Positions 1-8,578 are shown, counted from the first letter of the stretch. The stretch is 61,071 bases of DNA from Paraburkholderia sp. BL25I1N1 (GCF_003002025.1 NZ_PVZB01000039.1:1-61071), one strand, 5' to 3'. The notes: generated by a model not told the origin, from the sequence alone. Made by a program: numbers and translations.

Positions 1-725
1 CGGGTCTTCAGTTCATTGAACACCTTCAGCCAGAACTTCGCACCTTCGGTCTGCTCGATCCACAGGCCGAGCACGTCGCGCTGGCCGTCGGCCTGGATAC
101 CCAGCGCCAGGTACACCGCCTTATTGCTCACCACACCGTCGCCACGGATTTTCACGCGCAGCGCGTCGAAGAACACCACCGGATACATCGCTTCGAGCGG
201 GCGGTTCTGCCAGGCGATCGTCTCGGCCATCACCTCGTCGGTAACTGAACTGATGAAGTCGGGCGAGACCTCGGTGCCATAGCTTTCGGCCAGAAACGCC
301 TGGATCTCGCGCACGCTCATGCCACGTGCGTACATGGCAATGATGCGTTCGTCGAAGCCCGTGAAACGGCGCTCGTGTTTAGGAATCAGGATCGGCTCGA
401 AGCTGCCTTCACGGTCGCGCGGCAGATCGACCCGCACCGGGCCACGCTCGGTGATGAGTGTCTTGCCGCTGGCGCCGTTGCGTTCATTGGTCTGCTCAGC
501 AGGCTTGGGCTGGCCGGGCCGGTAGCCCAGATGCATGTTCATTTCGGCGCCCATCGCGCGCTCGATGAGCGCCTTGTTGAACGCCAGCATCAGGTCCTGA
601 ACCTCGGCGGGCGTCATCGGACCCTTCACCAGTTCATCCAGCAGCGCTTCAGGCAGTTCAGGCAGAGGCCCGCGGGCCGCTGCCTGAGACGCGACGGTGC
701 GTTTCCTTTTCATCGGCATATCCAT
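1..725 (-). CDS. IS256-family transposase, N-terminal part (cut by window edge)
   Basis: The reverse strand from ATG at 725 reads MDMPMKRKRTVASQAAARG and runs open to base 1, about 241 residues. The segments GAEMNMHLGY, RDREGSFEPILIPKHERR and VVFFDALRVKIRGDGVVSNKA are typical of IS256/mutator transposases, which carry a DDE catalytic core; the D of FFDALRVKIR is probably the first catalytic Asp. The last third, with the final catalytic Glu, is missing because the window ends. An ATG at 713 is an alternative start. A terminal inverted repeat lies upstream at 755-775. It is the same family and orientation as the copy at the right edge. Family assignment is firm; the exact IS name is not known. 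Confidence 0.9.
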   Translation of the reverse strand, partial: MDMPMKRKRTVASQAAARGPLPELPEALLDELVKGPMTPAEVQDLMLAFNKALIERAMGAEMNMHLGYRPGQPKPAEQTNERNGASGKTLITERGPVRVDLPRDREGSFEPILIPKHERRFTGFDERIIAMYARGMSVREIQAFLAESYGTEVSPDFISSVTDEVMAETIAWQNRPLEAMYPVVFFDALRVKIRGDGVVSNKAVYLALGIQADGQRDVLGLWIEQTEGAKFWLKVFNELKT

Positions 726-754
726 GACCTTGATCCCTCATGATATGCCCCGCC

Positions 755-775
755 CACGAAATTACGGATAGGTCC
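755..775. repeat. IS256-type terminal inverted repeat (5' end of the element)
   Basis: Read on the minus strand, this end begins GGACCTATCCGTAATTTCGT. It matches, with a few mismatches, the ends at 60359 and 60681, which read GAACCTGTCCGCATTTTTGT on the plus strand. It therefore marks the outer boundary of the insertion sequence, about 30 bp upstream of the transposase start. No target-site duplication can be tested because the other end lies outside the window. Confidence 0.7.
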
Positions 776-1044
776 TTTTCTCGCGGGCAACTCTTAGGGC
801 GCGCGGTCGGAATGTCTATTTGTGCGTGACCCTTCAAACTGCCCTTTTTTGCTGCCTCGTCTACTCTTTCAACGTGGCCCCGGCCGCCCCCCCGCGCGGA
901 TAATGCAGGAATCCATACAAACCGATCACGCGTCATCCGATGCAAACACCGCGCCGATCGAAAAACAGTGGACCAACCTCGAGCGGCTCGCAGCTGAAGC
1001 ACCGCGACGGCGCGCGTAGCGCCGCCGGAAGAATGAGCGCCTTG
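776..1044. other. Non-coding stretch between IS256 and the hairpin repeat
   Basis: No convincing gene is seen. A 38-codon reading frame at 903-1019 (starting MQESIQTDHASS) has no ribosome-binding site and no recognised relative. It could be the start of a gene truncated by rearrangement, but it cannot be supported. Confidence 0.5.
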
Positions 1045-1242
1045 TCACTGACGCGGAGTGCGCGAGAACACGGATTCCAGATGCTCCACTACCGCGACTG
1101 TGCGGAGGACCCGCTTAAGAATTAGCGGTGTGAGCCGCTTTCTCTTGCTTACTTCTCTTTGCGGCCGGCAAAGAGAAGTAAGTGCCGCCCCGCACAGGGG
1201 CAACGCTAATAGACCACTAACAAAGCAAGGAAAGGCCAACAC
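1045..1242 (-). repeat. Interspersed hairpin repeat, copy 1
   Basis: This roughly 200-bp element is nearly identical to the reverse complement of 60012-60215. Its core is a perfect 15-bp inverted repeat (arms 1148-1162 and 1168-1182, CTTACTTCTCTTTGC and its complement), flanked by a GC-rich GCCCC/GGGGC segment and the conserved block TTAAGAATTAGCGGTGTGAG. It lies about 50 bp beyond the stop codon of the minus-strand MFS gene. The other copy lies about 20 bp beyond a plus-strand gene. Both copies have the same orientation relative to the gene they follow, which suggests a 3'-end role such as a terminator or mRNA stabiliser, or insertion into such sites. Confidence 0.75.
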
Positions 1243-1291
1243 CCGCGAGAACACAACCAACCCGCCACGCCGGCAAAAAACCTAACCCCAA

Positions 1292-2545
1292 TCACCGCAC
1301 CGCCGACTTCCCCCCATCCGCCACCGGCGCTTCATCCTCGGCCGCTGCGTCACGGGTTTCAGGCATGGCCGCCCACACCAGCAAAACAGCCAACGCGCCA
1401 GCCGCAGCCAACCCAAAAAAGCTGACAGCATTGCCAAAACGATCGGCGATGAAACCCGCAGCGGTGGTACTCAACGTAGCCCCAATCCCGGCCGCCAGCC
1501 CAAACAACCCGATACAGAGGTTATAACGCCCCTTACCGCCAGCCACATCGGCGGCAATCAACGGCAGCATCACGCCGAACACCGCGGCACTCAACCCGTC
1601 GAGCATCTGCACCGGCACCAGCAAATAAGGGCTGCTGATCCCGGCAAACAACAACGCCCGTATCGGCAGCGCCGAAAACCCGAGCAGCAGAATCGGCCGA
1701 CGCCCCCATCGCTCGGCCGAACGTCCGACCCACGGCGACATCATCGCCACGATCGCCTGCGGCACGATGATGCACGCCGCGATCACGAGCTGCACGTTGT
1801 CGCCCATGCCGGCCGTCACTTCGCCGGCCGCGAGATTCAGCATCGCCGCATTCGACAAATGAAACAGCACGATGCACGCGGCGAACAACAGCATCCGCTT
1901 GTCGCGCAGCAATTCGCGCAGACTCTCGCGGCGCTCGATCTGCTGCGGCGTCGGTCCGGCCTTGGGAAGCTCGACGGTGTCGGTGCGCTGGATCATCGTC
2001 AGCGCGAACAGCGCGGGCACGGCGAGCGCGGCGGTCAGCCAGAACACCGCGCGCGGCGAATAGTATTCGCCGAACACGCCCATCAGCCCGGCCGCGACCG
2101 CGCTGCCGATCGACGCCCAGCGCGCGTTGCGCCCCAGCCGGTCGCCGAGATTCGCCCGTCCCACCAGCGCGAACGAGATCGCGGCGAGCGCCGGCGTCAG
2201 CATGCAACTCGCGAAGCCGTGAAAGACTTCGGCGGCGATCACCGGCAGCACCGTCGGACTGACGGCGAGCAGCACCGCGCTCAGGATGATCGCGAAGATC
2301 GCCCAGGCCGCGGCGCCTTTCTTGTTGCGTAAGGCATCGACAGCGGCGCCGCCGGGCACCTGGCTCACCATCGCGCTGATGGTGCCCACGGAGAGCGCCA
2401 TGCCGATCTCGCCCTGCGTCCATTTATGCGAGGCGAGATAGGAGGCGATGAACGGTCCAAATCCCGTTTGCACGTTGGCGACGAAAAAATTCAGCCAATC
2501 GAGCGCGCGCAAGCTGCGCGCCGTTACCAGAGTGCGGCCTGTCAT
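1292..2545 (-). CDS. MFS transporter
   Basis: This 417-residue polytopic membrane protein starts MTGRTLVTARSLRALDWLNF. It has about twelve hydrophobic segments and the DALRNKKGAA loop after helix 2, a variant of the MFS motif A loop; RSAERWGRRPILLLG, about mid-protein, is a second motif A-like loop. Length is normal for a drug/metabolite:H+ antiporter-type MFS protein. The substrate cannot be told from sequence. The ATG overlaps the stop codon of the upstream PRC-barrel lipoprotein gene (ATGA at 2542-2545), so the two are probably translationally coupled. The C-terminus is short and acidic. A hairpin repeat follows the stop codon. Confidence 0.9.
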   Translation of the reverse strand: MTGRTLVTARSLRALDWLNFFVANVQTGFGPFIASYLASHKWTQGEIGMALSVGTISAMVSQVPGGAAVDALRNKKGAAAWAIFAIILSAVLLAVSPTVLPVIAAEVFHGFASCMLTPALAAISFALVGRANLGDRLGRNARWASIGSAVAAGLMGVFGEYYSPRAVFWLTAALAVPALFALTMIQRTDTVELPKAGPTPQQIERRESLRELLRDKRMLLFAACIVLFHLSNAAMLNLAAGEVTAGMGDNVQLVIAACIIVPQAIVAMMSPWVGRSAERWGRRPILLLGFSALPIRALLFAGISSPYLLVPVQMLDGLSAAVFGVMLPLIAADVAGGKGRYNLCIGLFGLAAGIGATLSTTAAGFIADRFGNAVSFFGLAAAGALAVLLVWAAMPETRDAAAEDEAPVADGGKSAVR

Positions 2546-3522
2546 CGGGCCGCCCGTGCGTTCGACACCGCCGTGGACGTAGCCGCGGCGGCCGGCGCCG
2601 CAGCAGCGGCGGGCACGGAAGCAGGAGCGGGCGCCGGTGGTGGCGCCGGCGACACCGCGCGTATCGGTTTGTCGCTCGCGTAAGGCGGTGTCGCGTTGAT
2701 CTGCGCATCGCTCAGATCGATGAGCGGATGCAATTCCTTGTCCTTCGTGACGAAACGCAGCGCCGACCAGTTGGCGGCAATCGTGCGCCGTTCGGTGCTG
2801 ACCATGCCGTTGACGTCGAGCACGACCGCCTGCGGTTGCGCGTTGGCGTCGATCAGCACGTCGATCACGCGGCCGACCTTGGCGCCGTTCGAGCGCTCGA
2901 CAGTGGCGTCGATCAGCGGCAATTGCACGGCAACCGCGGCCGCCTTGGCCGCGTTCGCCGGAACCGCGGCGGCATTGAGCGTAATGGGAGCGGTTTTCGC
3001 CGTTGGCGTGAAGCGGAACGCGTTCCACGGGAAGGTCACCTTGCGGTCGCCGACGCCCAGGAAGCCTTGCAGGTTCACGACCATCTCGCGCGGCTTGCCG
3101 CCGGCGTCCGCGATCAGATCGACCGCGCGCCCGACCACCTTGCCATCGGGCTTTCGCACTTCGCTATCGAGCAGCGCGTGCGCCTCATTGCGCTCGATGG
3201 TGCGCAGCACGATCAGCGGCGGGGGCGGCGGCGGAGGCGGCGGAGGCGTCGTGACGACAGGCGGCGGGGGCTCGACTTTGTGCGGCTTGACGACCGGCTT
3301 CTTCGGCCTTTTCGATTGCTCGGGTTCGGCTGCTTCGGTCTCGACAGGTTCGGGCGCGGAGGCGGCCACGGGCGCGCTGGCGGGCTCGACGGGCATTACC
3401 GTGGCTTCGACGATCGGCGCCTGCTGCGGGCCCCACAGCAGGCTGCAACCGGACAGCGCGAACAGCGCGAACACAGCGAGAAGCAAGAGGCGCCAGGCAG
3501 GACGCGAAAAACCGCCGCTCAT
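2542..3522 (-). CDS. PRC-barrel domain lipoprotein with poly-proline linker
   Basis: The predicted 326-residue protein has an N-terminal lipoprotein signal with lipobox LSGC (lipidated Cys about residue 26). An acidic, Pro-rich linker follows, containing ten consecutive prolines (about residues 93-102). Two PRC-barrel repeats come next, at about 116-172 (LLDSEVRKPDGKVVGRAVDL) and 204-258 (IDATVERSNGAKVGRVIDVL), then an Ala/Pro-rich tail. PRC-barrels are small beta-barrels found in photosynthetic reaction centre H subunits and RNA-maturation proteins; the role of periplasmic versions is unclear. The ATG at 3522 was chosen because GGAG lies 9 nt upstream; ATG at 3537 is an alternative. It overlaps the MFS gene by 4 nt, suggesting a two-gene operon. 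Confidence 0.85.
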   Translation of the reverse strand: MSGGFSRPAWRLLLLAVFALFALSGCSLLWGPQQAPIVEATVMPVEPASAPVAASAPEPVETEAAEPEQSKRPKKPVVKPHKVEPPPPVVTTPPPPPPPPPPLIVLRTIERNEAHALLDSEVRKPDGKVVGRAVDLIADAGGKPREMVVNLQGFLGVGDRKVTFPWNAFRFTPTAKTAPITLNAAAVPANAAKAAAVAVQLPLIDATVERSNGAKVGRVIDVLIDANAQPQAVVLDVNGMVSTERRTIAANWSALRFVTKDKELHPLIDLSDAQINATPPYASDKPIRAVSPAPPPAPAPASVPAAAAAPAAAATSTAVSNARAAR

Positions 3523-3973
3523 CAAGAAAGACTCCATGGGCCGGTGCGGTCGGGCGCAGTGGGCCGCCGCAGTTAGACAGGTACGGGCCAGAGTGTAACC
3601 CGCGGCGTCGGGCGGCCCCGGTTTGCAGGCGATCTGACAGGTTGCCCCCAAGCACGGTTTGTGCCGCGGCTGGCCGATTGACCGGCTCGTCGAACTCCGT
3701 TTTCTGGCGTGAAAACCCTCAAAAGCCTTTCAGATCTATGTGACCCACCGTAGGTGTAAACGCGCGGGCCGCGAAGCTGCTTTGGCGTCCCCTAAAGGAT
3801 ATAAGCACCGCGACATGTCAGGCATGCCATCCATGCGATGGGAGATATATTTGTGTTGCCCTACATTTCGAGACAGCAGAAAGACTCACCCACATTAAAC
3901 CAACGCAACGAGACGACCCTGATGGCGGCCGCACCGCGACCGCTTCAGCACGCTGATAAAGGAGGCACTCATC
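3523..3973. other. Divergent intergenic region, lipoprotein/purine permease
   Basis: These 451 bp separate two divergent genes and must hold both promoters. No clear -35/-10 pair or purine riboswitch was recognised. A small CCATC/GATGG hairpin lies near 3830-3843. The only clear signal is AAAGGAGG at 3958-3965, the ribosome-binding site of the permease gene. Confidence 0.5.
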
Positions 3974-5356
3974 ATGATGGAACCCCACGCCCAACCGATT
4001 TCTGACGTCGGCGCCGAATCATTCGACGGAAAGGGCTTTCTCGACCGCTACTTTGAAATCTCTTCACGCGGCAGTTCGCAGCGCCAGGAAAGCGTCGCGG
4101 GTATCACGACCTTCCTCGCGATGGTCTATTCCGTGTTCGTCGTGCCGGGCATGTTCGGCAAAGCGGGCTTCGACACCAGCGCGGTGTTCGTTGCCGTGTG
4201 TCTGACCACGGCGTTCGGCTCGCTGCTGATGGGCGTGTGGGCGCGCCTGCCGATCGCGATCGGCTGCGCGATTTCGCTGACCGCGTTCACCGCGTTCGGC
4301 CTCGTACTCGGCAAGGGTCTGCATCCGAACGTCGCGCTCGGCGCGGTGTTTCTGATGGGCGTGGTCTTCACCGCGATTTCGGTGACGGGTGTGCGTTCGT
4401 GGATTCTGCGCAATCTGCCGACGGGCATCGCGCACGGCACGGGGATCGGCATCGGCCTGTTCCTGTTGCTGATCGCCGCCAACGACGTGGGCCTCGTGGT
4501 GAAGAATCCGGGCGCGGGTTTGCCGGTTGCGCTCGGCAATATCACGGCGCTGCCGGCCATCATGTCGGTGGCCGGTCTCGCGGCCATCTTCGGTCTGGTG
4601 CGCCGCCGCGTGCCGGGCTCGATCCTGATCGTGATCGTGGCGATTTCGGCGATCGCCTTCATGATCGATCCGGCCATGTCGTTTCACGGCGTGTTCGCGG
4701 TGCCGTCGCTGAGCGCGCCGGGTCACGCTTCGCTGATCGGTGCGATGGACATCAAGGGCGCGTTGTCGATGGCGGTGCTGCCTAGCGTGCTGGCCCTGGT
4801 GATGACCGCGGTGTTCGACGCCACCGGCACGATCCGCGCCGTTGCGGGACAAGCGGGGCAACTCGATGAAAACGGCCGCATCATCAACGGTGGCCGCGCC
4901 TTGACGGCCGACTCGCTGAGCTCGATTTTCTCGGGCCTGCTCGGCGGCGCGCCGGCTGCGGCGTATATCGAATCGACGGTCGGCGTGGCGGCAGGCGCGA
5001 AGACCGGCATGGCCGCGGCGGTGGTCGGTCTGCTGTTCCTCGTGGTGATGTTCTTCTCGCCGCTCGCCGCCCTCGTGCCTTCGTATGCAACGGCGCCCGC
5101 GCTGATGTACGTGGGTCTGCTGATGCTTTCGAACGTCAGCAAGCTGCGTATGGACGACATGGTCGACTCCATGTCGGGCCTGATGTGCGCGGTGTTCATC
5201 GTGCTGACCGCCAACATCGTGACGGGCATCATGCTCGGCTTCGCGACGCTGGTGATCGGCCGCGTGGTCAGCGGCGAATATCGCAAGCTGAACGTGGGCA
5301 CGGTTGTCATCGCGATCGTGCTGGTCGGTTTCTATCTCGGCGGCTGGGCGATCTGA
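3974..5356 (+). CDS. NCS2 (AzgA-type) purine permease
   Basis: The 460-residue protein has about 12-14 membrane segments. Its N-terminus (GFLDRYFEISSRGSSQRQESVAGITTF) is the hallmark of AzgA-type NCS2 carriers, which import adenine, guanine or hypoxanthine by proton symport. Motifs include the helix-1 segment TTFLAMVYSVFVVP, LPTGIAHGTGIGIGLFL, and the conserved DATGTIRAVAGQ of helix 8. Length is usual for the family. Start: AAAGGAGG lies 8 nt before the first ATG; a second ATG follows at once. No purine genes lie next to it, so the substrate within the purine group cannot be given. It appears monocistronic. Confidence 0.9.
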   Translation: MMEPHAQPISDVGAESFDGKGFLDRYFEISSRGSSQRQESVAGITTFLAMVYSVFVVPGMFGKAGFDTSAVFVAVCLTTAFGSLLMGVWARLPIAIGCAISLTAFTAFGLVLGKGLHPNVALGAVFLMGVVFTAISVTGVRSWILRNLPTGIAHGTGIGIGLFLLLIAANDVGLVVKNPGAGLPVALGNITALPAIMSVAGLAAIFGLVRRRVPGSILIVIVAISAIAFMIDPAMSFHGVFAVPSLSAPGHASLIGAMDIKGALSMAVLPSVLALVMTAVFDATGTIRAVAGQAGQLDENGRIINGGRALTADSLSSIFSGLLGGAPAAAYIESTVGVAAGAKTGMAAAVVGLLFLVVMFFSPLAALVPSYATAPALMYVGLLMLSNVSKLRMDDMVDSMSGLMCAVFIVLTANIVTGIMLGFATLVIGRVVSGEYRKLNVGTVVIAIVLVGFYLGGWAI

Positions 5357-5598
5357 TCGTTATGTCGTGAACTCGGGCGCTGCCTGGGTCTCGCCGGGTT
5401 GCAGGATCGGACTGTTGAATCTGTGCTGGAAAGCGAGAGCAGGGCGGTGCGTTTCTGGCTGCTTTGCTTGAGCCCGTAGTCGTTCGTTCTCCACCTTTGA
5501 CGCGGCGCGTTGCAGGCTTGATCTGCGGCTCGTCGCGTATCTTTTTGCCGTGCTCCCCACGTTACTTTTCGCGTGCTTTACGAAACGCGCACCTGTCC

Positions 5599-5642
5599 TT
5601 GACTTTAGTTGCTTCGTTTCTATACTTAACCTCATGGTTAAG
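5599..5642 (+). promoter_or_regulatory. Near-leaderless promoter with operator palindrome for the ArsR gene
   Basis: TTGACT (5599-5604) and TATACT (5621-5626) are spaced by 16 bp and form an excellent sigma-70 promoter. The expected transcription start (about 5632-5634) coincides with the ATG at 5634, so the mRNA would be leaderless or nearly so. A perfect palindrome CTTAAC-N6-GTTAAG (5625-5642) overlaps the end of the -10 and the start codon. It is the likely site where the ArsR protein represses its own gene. Confidence 0.75.
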
Positions 5643-6059
5643 TTTAACGAAGCGCTCCTGGATCGCACCTTTGCCGCGCTGTCCGATCCGACACGGCGTG
5701 CGTTGCTCGCGCGTCTGTCGTCGAAAGATCTGTCGGTCAGCGAACTCGCCGAGCCGTTTGCGATGTCCTTACCCGCTGTGATGAAACACCTCGACGTGTT
5801 GAGCGAGGCGGGTCTGATCACGCGCAGCAAAACCGGCCGCACAGTGGCGTGCCGCCTGTCCGCCGGTCCCATGGAAGAAGCCATGGAATGGCTCGGCCGC
5901 TATCAACGCTTCTGGTCCGAATCACTCGATCGTCTTGCCGCTTTCGTCGAAGAGGAACAAGCTCCATGTCCACCCAGCCCAGCCTCACCCTCCAGCGGCG
6001 GCTCAACGCCGCGCCCGCCAAAGTCTTCCGCGCCTGGACGGAACCGGCGCAATTCATGA
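5634..6059 (+). CDS. ArsR/SmtB-family transcriptional regulator
   Basis: The 141-residue protein carries a winged helix-turn-helix over residues 5-90: FAALSDPTRRALLARLSS, SVSELAEPFAMSLPAVMKHLDVL and AGLITRSKTGRTVACRL. No CxC metal site is visible, so it belongs with the non-metal ArsR proteins that sit beside SRPBCC genes. There is no Shine-Dalgarno sequence, in keeping with a leaderless message. The Pro/Ser-rich C-terminal tail (after about residue 110) lies in the 94-bp overlap with the next gene and is probably an out-of-frame extension of little importance. It likely represses itself and the two downstream genes. Confidence 0.9.
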   Translation: MVKFNEALLDRTFAALSDPTRRALLARLSSKDLSVSELAEPFAMSLPAVMKHLDVLSEAGLITRSKTGRTVACRLSAGPMEEAMEWLGRYQRFWSESLDRLAAFVEEEQAPCPPSPASPSSGGSTPRPPKSSAPGRNRRNS

Positions 6060-6394
6060 CGTGGATGCATCCGGGCGGAGCGGACGTGGTGCGCGTGGAA
6101 ATGGATGTGCGCGTCGACGGACGTTACGTGATCGTCTATCGCAAGCCGGACGGTAACGAGGTCGAGGTCGGCGGTGTGTATCTGGAGGTAGTGCCCGACC
6201 GCAAACTCGTTTTCACATGGGTGTGGCGCTACAACCCGGAGCATGAATCGCAGGTCACGCTGCTGCTGGAACCGGACGGCGACGCCACATGGCTCACGCT
6301 CACGCACGAACGTCTCGCCGACGACGCGCAGTGCGACGATCATCGCCGCGGCTGGGCCGATGGGATCGATTCGCTGGAACGCTACGTGGCGTGA
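5966..6394 (+). CDS. SRPBCC (AHSA1-like) domain protein
   Basis: The 142-residue protein has the START/SRPBCC fold signature: LTLQRRLNAAPAKVFRAWTEPAQ at the N-terminus, a central WMHPGGADVVRVEMDVRVDG, and VFTWVWRYNPEHESQVTLLLEP. Such proteins bind hydrophobic ligands; the ligand is unknown. The ATG lies inside the ArsR gene, in another frame, with GAGGAACAAGCTCC just before it as a plausible ribosome-binding site. ArsR-SRPBCC pairs are common in proteobacteria, with the ArsR protein as the local repressor. The two genes are very probably co-transcribed. Confidence 0.9.
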   Translation: MSTQPSLTLQRRLNAAPAKVFRAWTEPAQFMTWMHPGGADVVRVEMDVRVDGRYVIVYRKPDGNEVEVGGVYLEVVPDRKLVFTWVWRYNPEHESQVTLLLEPDGDATWLTLTHERLADDAQCDDHRRGWADGIDSLERYVA

Positions 6395-6441
6395 GTTCGT
6401 TTGTTGTCGTTAGTCTGCTCGATGCAGGAAAGGAGACGCAT

Positions 6442-7179
6442 ATGGAACCGCAACACCGCACGGGTTCAAGAGAGGAATGGCTGAGCGCCAGCAAGGCATT
6501 GTTAGCCGAAGAGAAAGCGCACATGCGCGCGGGCGACGAACTCGCGCGCAAACGCCGCGCGCTGCCTTGGGTCAAGGTCGACAAGACGTATACGTTCGAT
6601 ACGCCGCAGGGCCGGAAGACGCTGGCCGATCTGTTCGATGGACGCAGCCAGTTGATCGTTTATCACTTCATGTTTGGCGCGGACTGGGAAGAGGGCTGCG
6701 TCGGCTGCTCGTTCCTGTCGGATCACATGACGGGGATCGTCACGCATCTGGAGCATCACGATGTATCGTACGTGACGGTGTCGCATGCGCCGCTCGCGAA
6801 GATCGAGGGCTTCAAAAAGCGCATGGGCTGGACCTTCCCGTGGGTGTCATCGGCGGGCAGCGATTTCAATTTCGACTATCACGTGTCGTTCACGCCCGAA
6901 CAGTTGGAGAGCAAGAACGCGTTCTACAACTTCACCGAGCAGGACGTCGGCATCGACGAGCAACACGGCCATAGCGTGTTCTACAAAGACGGGAAGGGCG
7001 ACGTATATCACACGTATTCCGTCTATGGCCGCGGCGACGAGCGCTTCATCAACACCTATGCGCATCTGGACGTCACGCCGAAGGGCCGGAATGAAGATCA
7101 CAGTCTGACCGATTGGGTCAGACATCACGACCGCTATGAAGAGAAGTCGCAAGGCGGCTGCGCCGCATGTGGTTCTTGA
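6442..7179 (+). CDS. DUF899 thioredoxin-like protein
   Basis: The 245-residue cytosolic protein matches the DUF899 family: LLAEEKAHMRAGDELARKRR, the segment LIVYHFMFGADWEEGCVGCSF (here with a CxxC), and SVFYKDGKGDVYHTYSVYGRG. The fold is thioredoxin-like and the CVGC pair could be redox active, but the physiological reaction is not known. The C-terminus ends in GGCAACGS, giving a second Cys pair. AAAGGAG lies 6 nt before the ATG at 6442. It follows the SRPBCC gene by 47 bp and probably belongs to the same ArsR-controlled operon. A hairpin at 7218-7242 may end the transcript. Confidence 0.88.
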   Translation: MEPQHRTGSREEWLSASKALLAEEKAHMRAGDELARKRRALPWVKVDKTYTFDTPQGRKTLADLFDGRSQLIVYHFMFGADWEEGCVGCSFLSDHMTGIVTHLEHHDVSYVTVSHAPLAKIEGFKKRMGWTFPWVSSAGSDFNFDYHVSFTPEQLESKNAFYNFTEQDVGIDEQHGHSVFYKDGKGDVYHTYSVYGRGDERFINTYAHLDVTPKGRNEDHSLTDWVRHHDRYEEKSQGGCAACGS

Positions 7180-7217
7180 TGGGGTGCAACGCCAGCCTCG
7201 ATCTGCGCGGTTAGAGG

Positions 7218-7242
7218 GGGACGTCATGCACCTTGACGTCCC
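7218..7242 (+). terminator. Hairpin downstream of the DUF899 gene
   Basis: A perfect 9-bp stem GGGACGTCA/TGACGTCCC with a 7-nt loop lies 39 bp after the stop codon. No T-run follows, so it is either a weak or Rho-assisted terminator or a 3'-end stabilising hairpin. Confidence 0.5.
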
Positions 7243-7300
7243 GCTTCGTAAAACAGCGCGAACATTTGTCGCGGCTTGATGGAACGGCTGGCGCCCAGTT

Positions 7301-7483
7301 TCAAAGCGACATGTCAAAGGCGGGCCGGAGAAACAGTTCGATCGCCATCACGACGAGTCCCATCGCGGCCGCTGACAACGTCAGCGTGCCGTATTCGTCG
7401 TAGCGTGCGTCGTAGAGACACGCGACGACGAAGAGAATCGCCAGCAGATTAGTTAGCCAATCGAAATTCAGTGCCAAAGTCAT
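7301..7483 (-). CDS. Small two-helix membrane protein (hypothetical)
   Basis: The 60-codon frame reads MTLALNFDWLTNLLAILFVV and later TLTLSAAAMGLVVMAIELFL: two strongly hydrophobic stretches joined by the charged turn YDARYDEYG. The composition is like a real small membrane protein rather than a shadow frame, and nothing else occupies this strand. The ribosome-binding site is weak and no family is recognised. It sits alone between the DUF899 gene and the SDR gene. Confidence 0.5.
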   Translation of the reverse strand: MTLALNFDWLTNLLAILFVVACLYDARYDEYGTLTLSAAAMGLVVMAIELFLRPAFDMSL

Positions 7484-7592
7484 CGATCAAATCCGGGCTC
7501 ATGTGCGGCTCGGATTGTCGAATCGCACCATCAGGTGAGCGCGATTCTATCGAGTCGAGCTTACGGATTCGCAACGACAACGCTTACACTAA

Positions 7593-8498
7593 TTACGCCT
7601 TGGGCATCATGTCGTGTTCGATCCAGTCGATCACCGACGTGCGCTTCGGTTCCCATCCAAGCAGCTTGCGGGCGCGTTCACCGCGCACGCGGCTGTTCGA
7701 GCCGAGGCCGTACGAGGCCATCTCGTAGCCCCATTCTTTTTGCGCGTCTTCGAGCGGCCAGTCTTGCGGCTCGCCGAGCTTCATCGCGCGCGCAATCGCA
7801 GCGCTCATGTCGTGGAACGAGGCCTCGCCGCTTTCGACGAAGTAGAAGGTGCCAGCCGGCGTTTTATCCAACGCGAGGCGATACAGTTCGGCGACGTCGT
7901 CGATATACACGTTCGACCAGATGTTGCCGCCGCTGCCCACATGACGCACCACGCCGCTCTTCTGCGCCTGACGCACGAGGCGCGGTAGTTGCACGCTCGC
8001 GCTGCCCGGCACTGCGCCGTGGCCGTAGATCAGCGTGTTGCACAACACGGCCGAGCGGATATTCAGCTTGGCCGAATTGAGCACAAGCAGGTCGATCGCG
8101 ACGCGCGCCACTTTGTCCGGAGTCGGCTCGGGCAGCGCGTCTTCGTGATAGATGCGCGCCTGACCCGCTTCGCCGCCCGACGCATCGCCGACGATGCTCG
8201 AACCGCTCGTATGCAGAAACGTTTTACCGGAGCCGGCGAGTCCGTCGATCAGCGCCTTCACCGCGCCTTCGTGATCGCTGCTCGCGGCGTTGATGACGGC
8301 GTCGGCGGCTTGCGCTTCGGCGATCAGCAACGCGCGGTCGTCGAGCGTGCCGATCACGGGTTCGATGCCGAGGCGTTGCAGCTCGGCGCTATGTTCGGGG
8401 TTGCGGATCAAACCGCGCACGGAGTGGCCGGCGCGCGCCAGATGCGCTGCAATCGAACCACCGATAAAACCGCTTGCACCTGTGATGAAAACCTTCAA
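7593..8498 (-). CDS. NAD-dependent epimerase/dehydratase (extended SDR)
   Basis: The 301-residue protein starts LKVFITGASGFIGGSIAAHL, the GxxGxxG dinucleotide-binding loop of extended short-chain dehydrogenases (NAD(P)-binding Rossmann fold). The middle holds HTSGSSIVGD and ARIYHEDAL, and the protein ends with WEPKRTSVIDWIEHD. The usual YxxxK catalytic pair is not obvious, so the reaction is left open. A TTG start at 8498 is proposed because AAGGAG (8505-8510) lies 6 nt upstream and the Rossmann strand begins at residue 2; upstream ATG codons would add an unlikely extension. It is divergent from the LysR gene, which probably regulates it. Confidence 0.85.
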   Translation of the reverse strand: MKVFITGASGFIGGSIAAHLARAGHSVRGLIRNPEHSAELQRLGIEPVIGTLDDRALLIAEAQAADAVINAASSDHEGAVKALIDGLAGSGKTFLHTSGSSIVGDASGGEAGQARIYHEDALPEPTPDKVARVAIDLLVLNSAKLNIRSAVLCNTLIYGHGAVPGSASVQLPRLVRQAQKSGVVRHVGSGGNIWSNVYIDDVAELYRLALDKTPAGTFYFVESGEASFHDMSAAIARAMKLGEPQDWPLEDAQKEWGYEMASYGLGSNSRVRGERARKLLGWEPKRTSVIDWIEHDMMPKA

Positions 8499-8578
8499 GA
8501 CGTTCTCCTTGATGAGAAACACGATGACATGCACGCAGTATCCGCCGACTTGATTCTCGCAAAAACCGTGTTAGTCTC

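Noticed and set aside
903..1019. A 38-codon frame starting MQESIQTDHASS
   Set aside because: No ribosome-binding site, no recognised family, and it lies in rearranged DNA between an IS element and a repeat.
3523..3973. A purine riboswitch upstream of the AzgA-type permease
   Set aside because: No conserved purine-aptamer loops or paired stems could be found.
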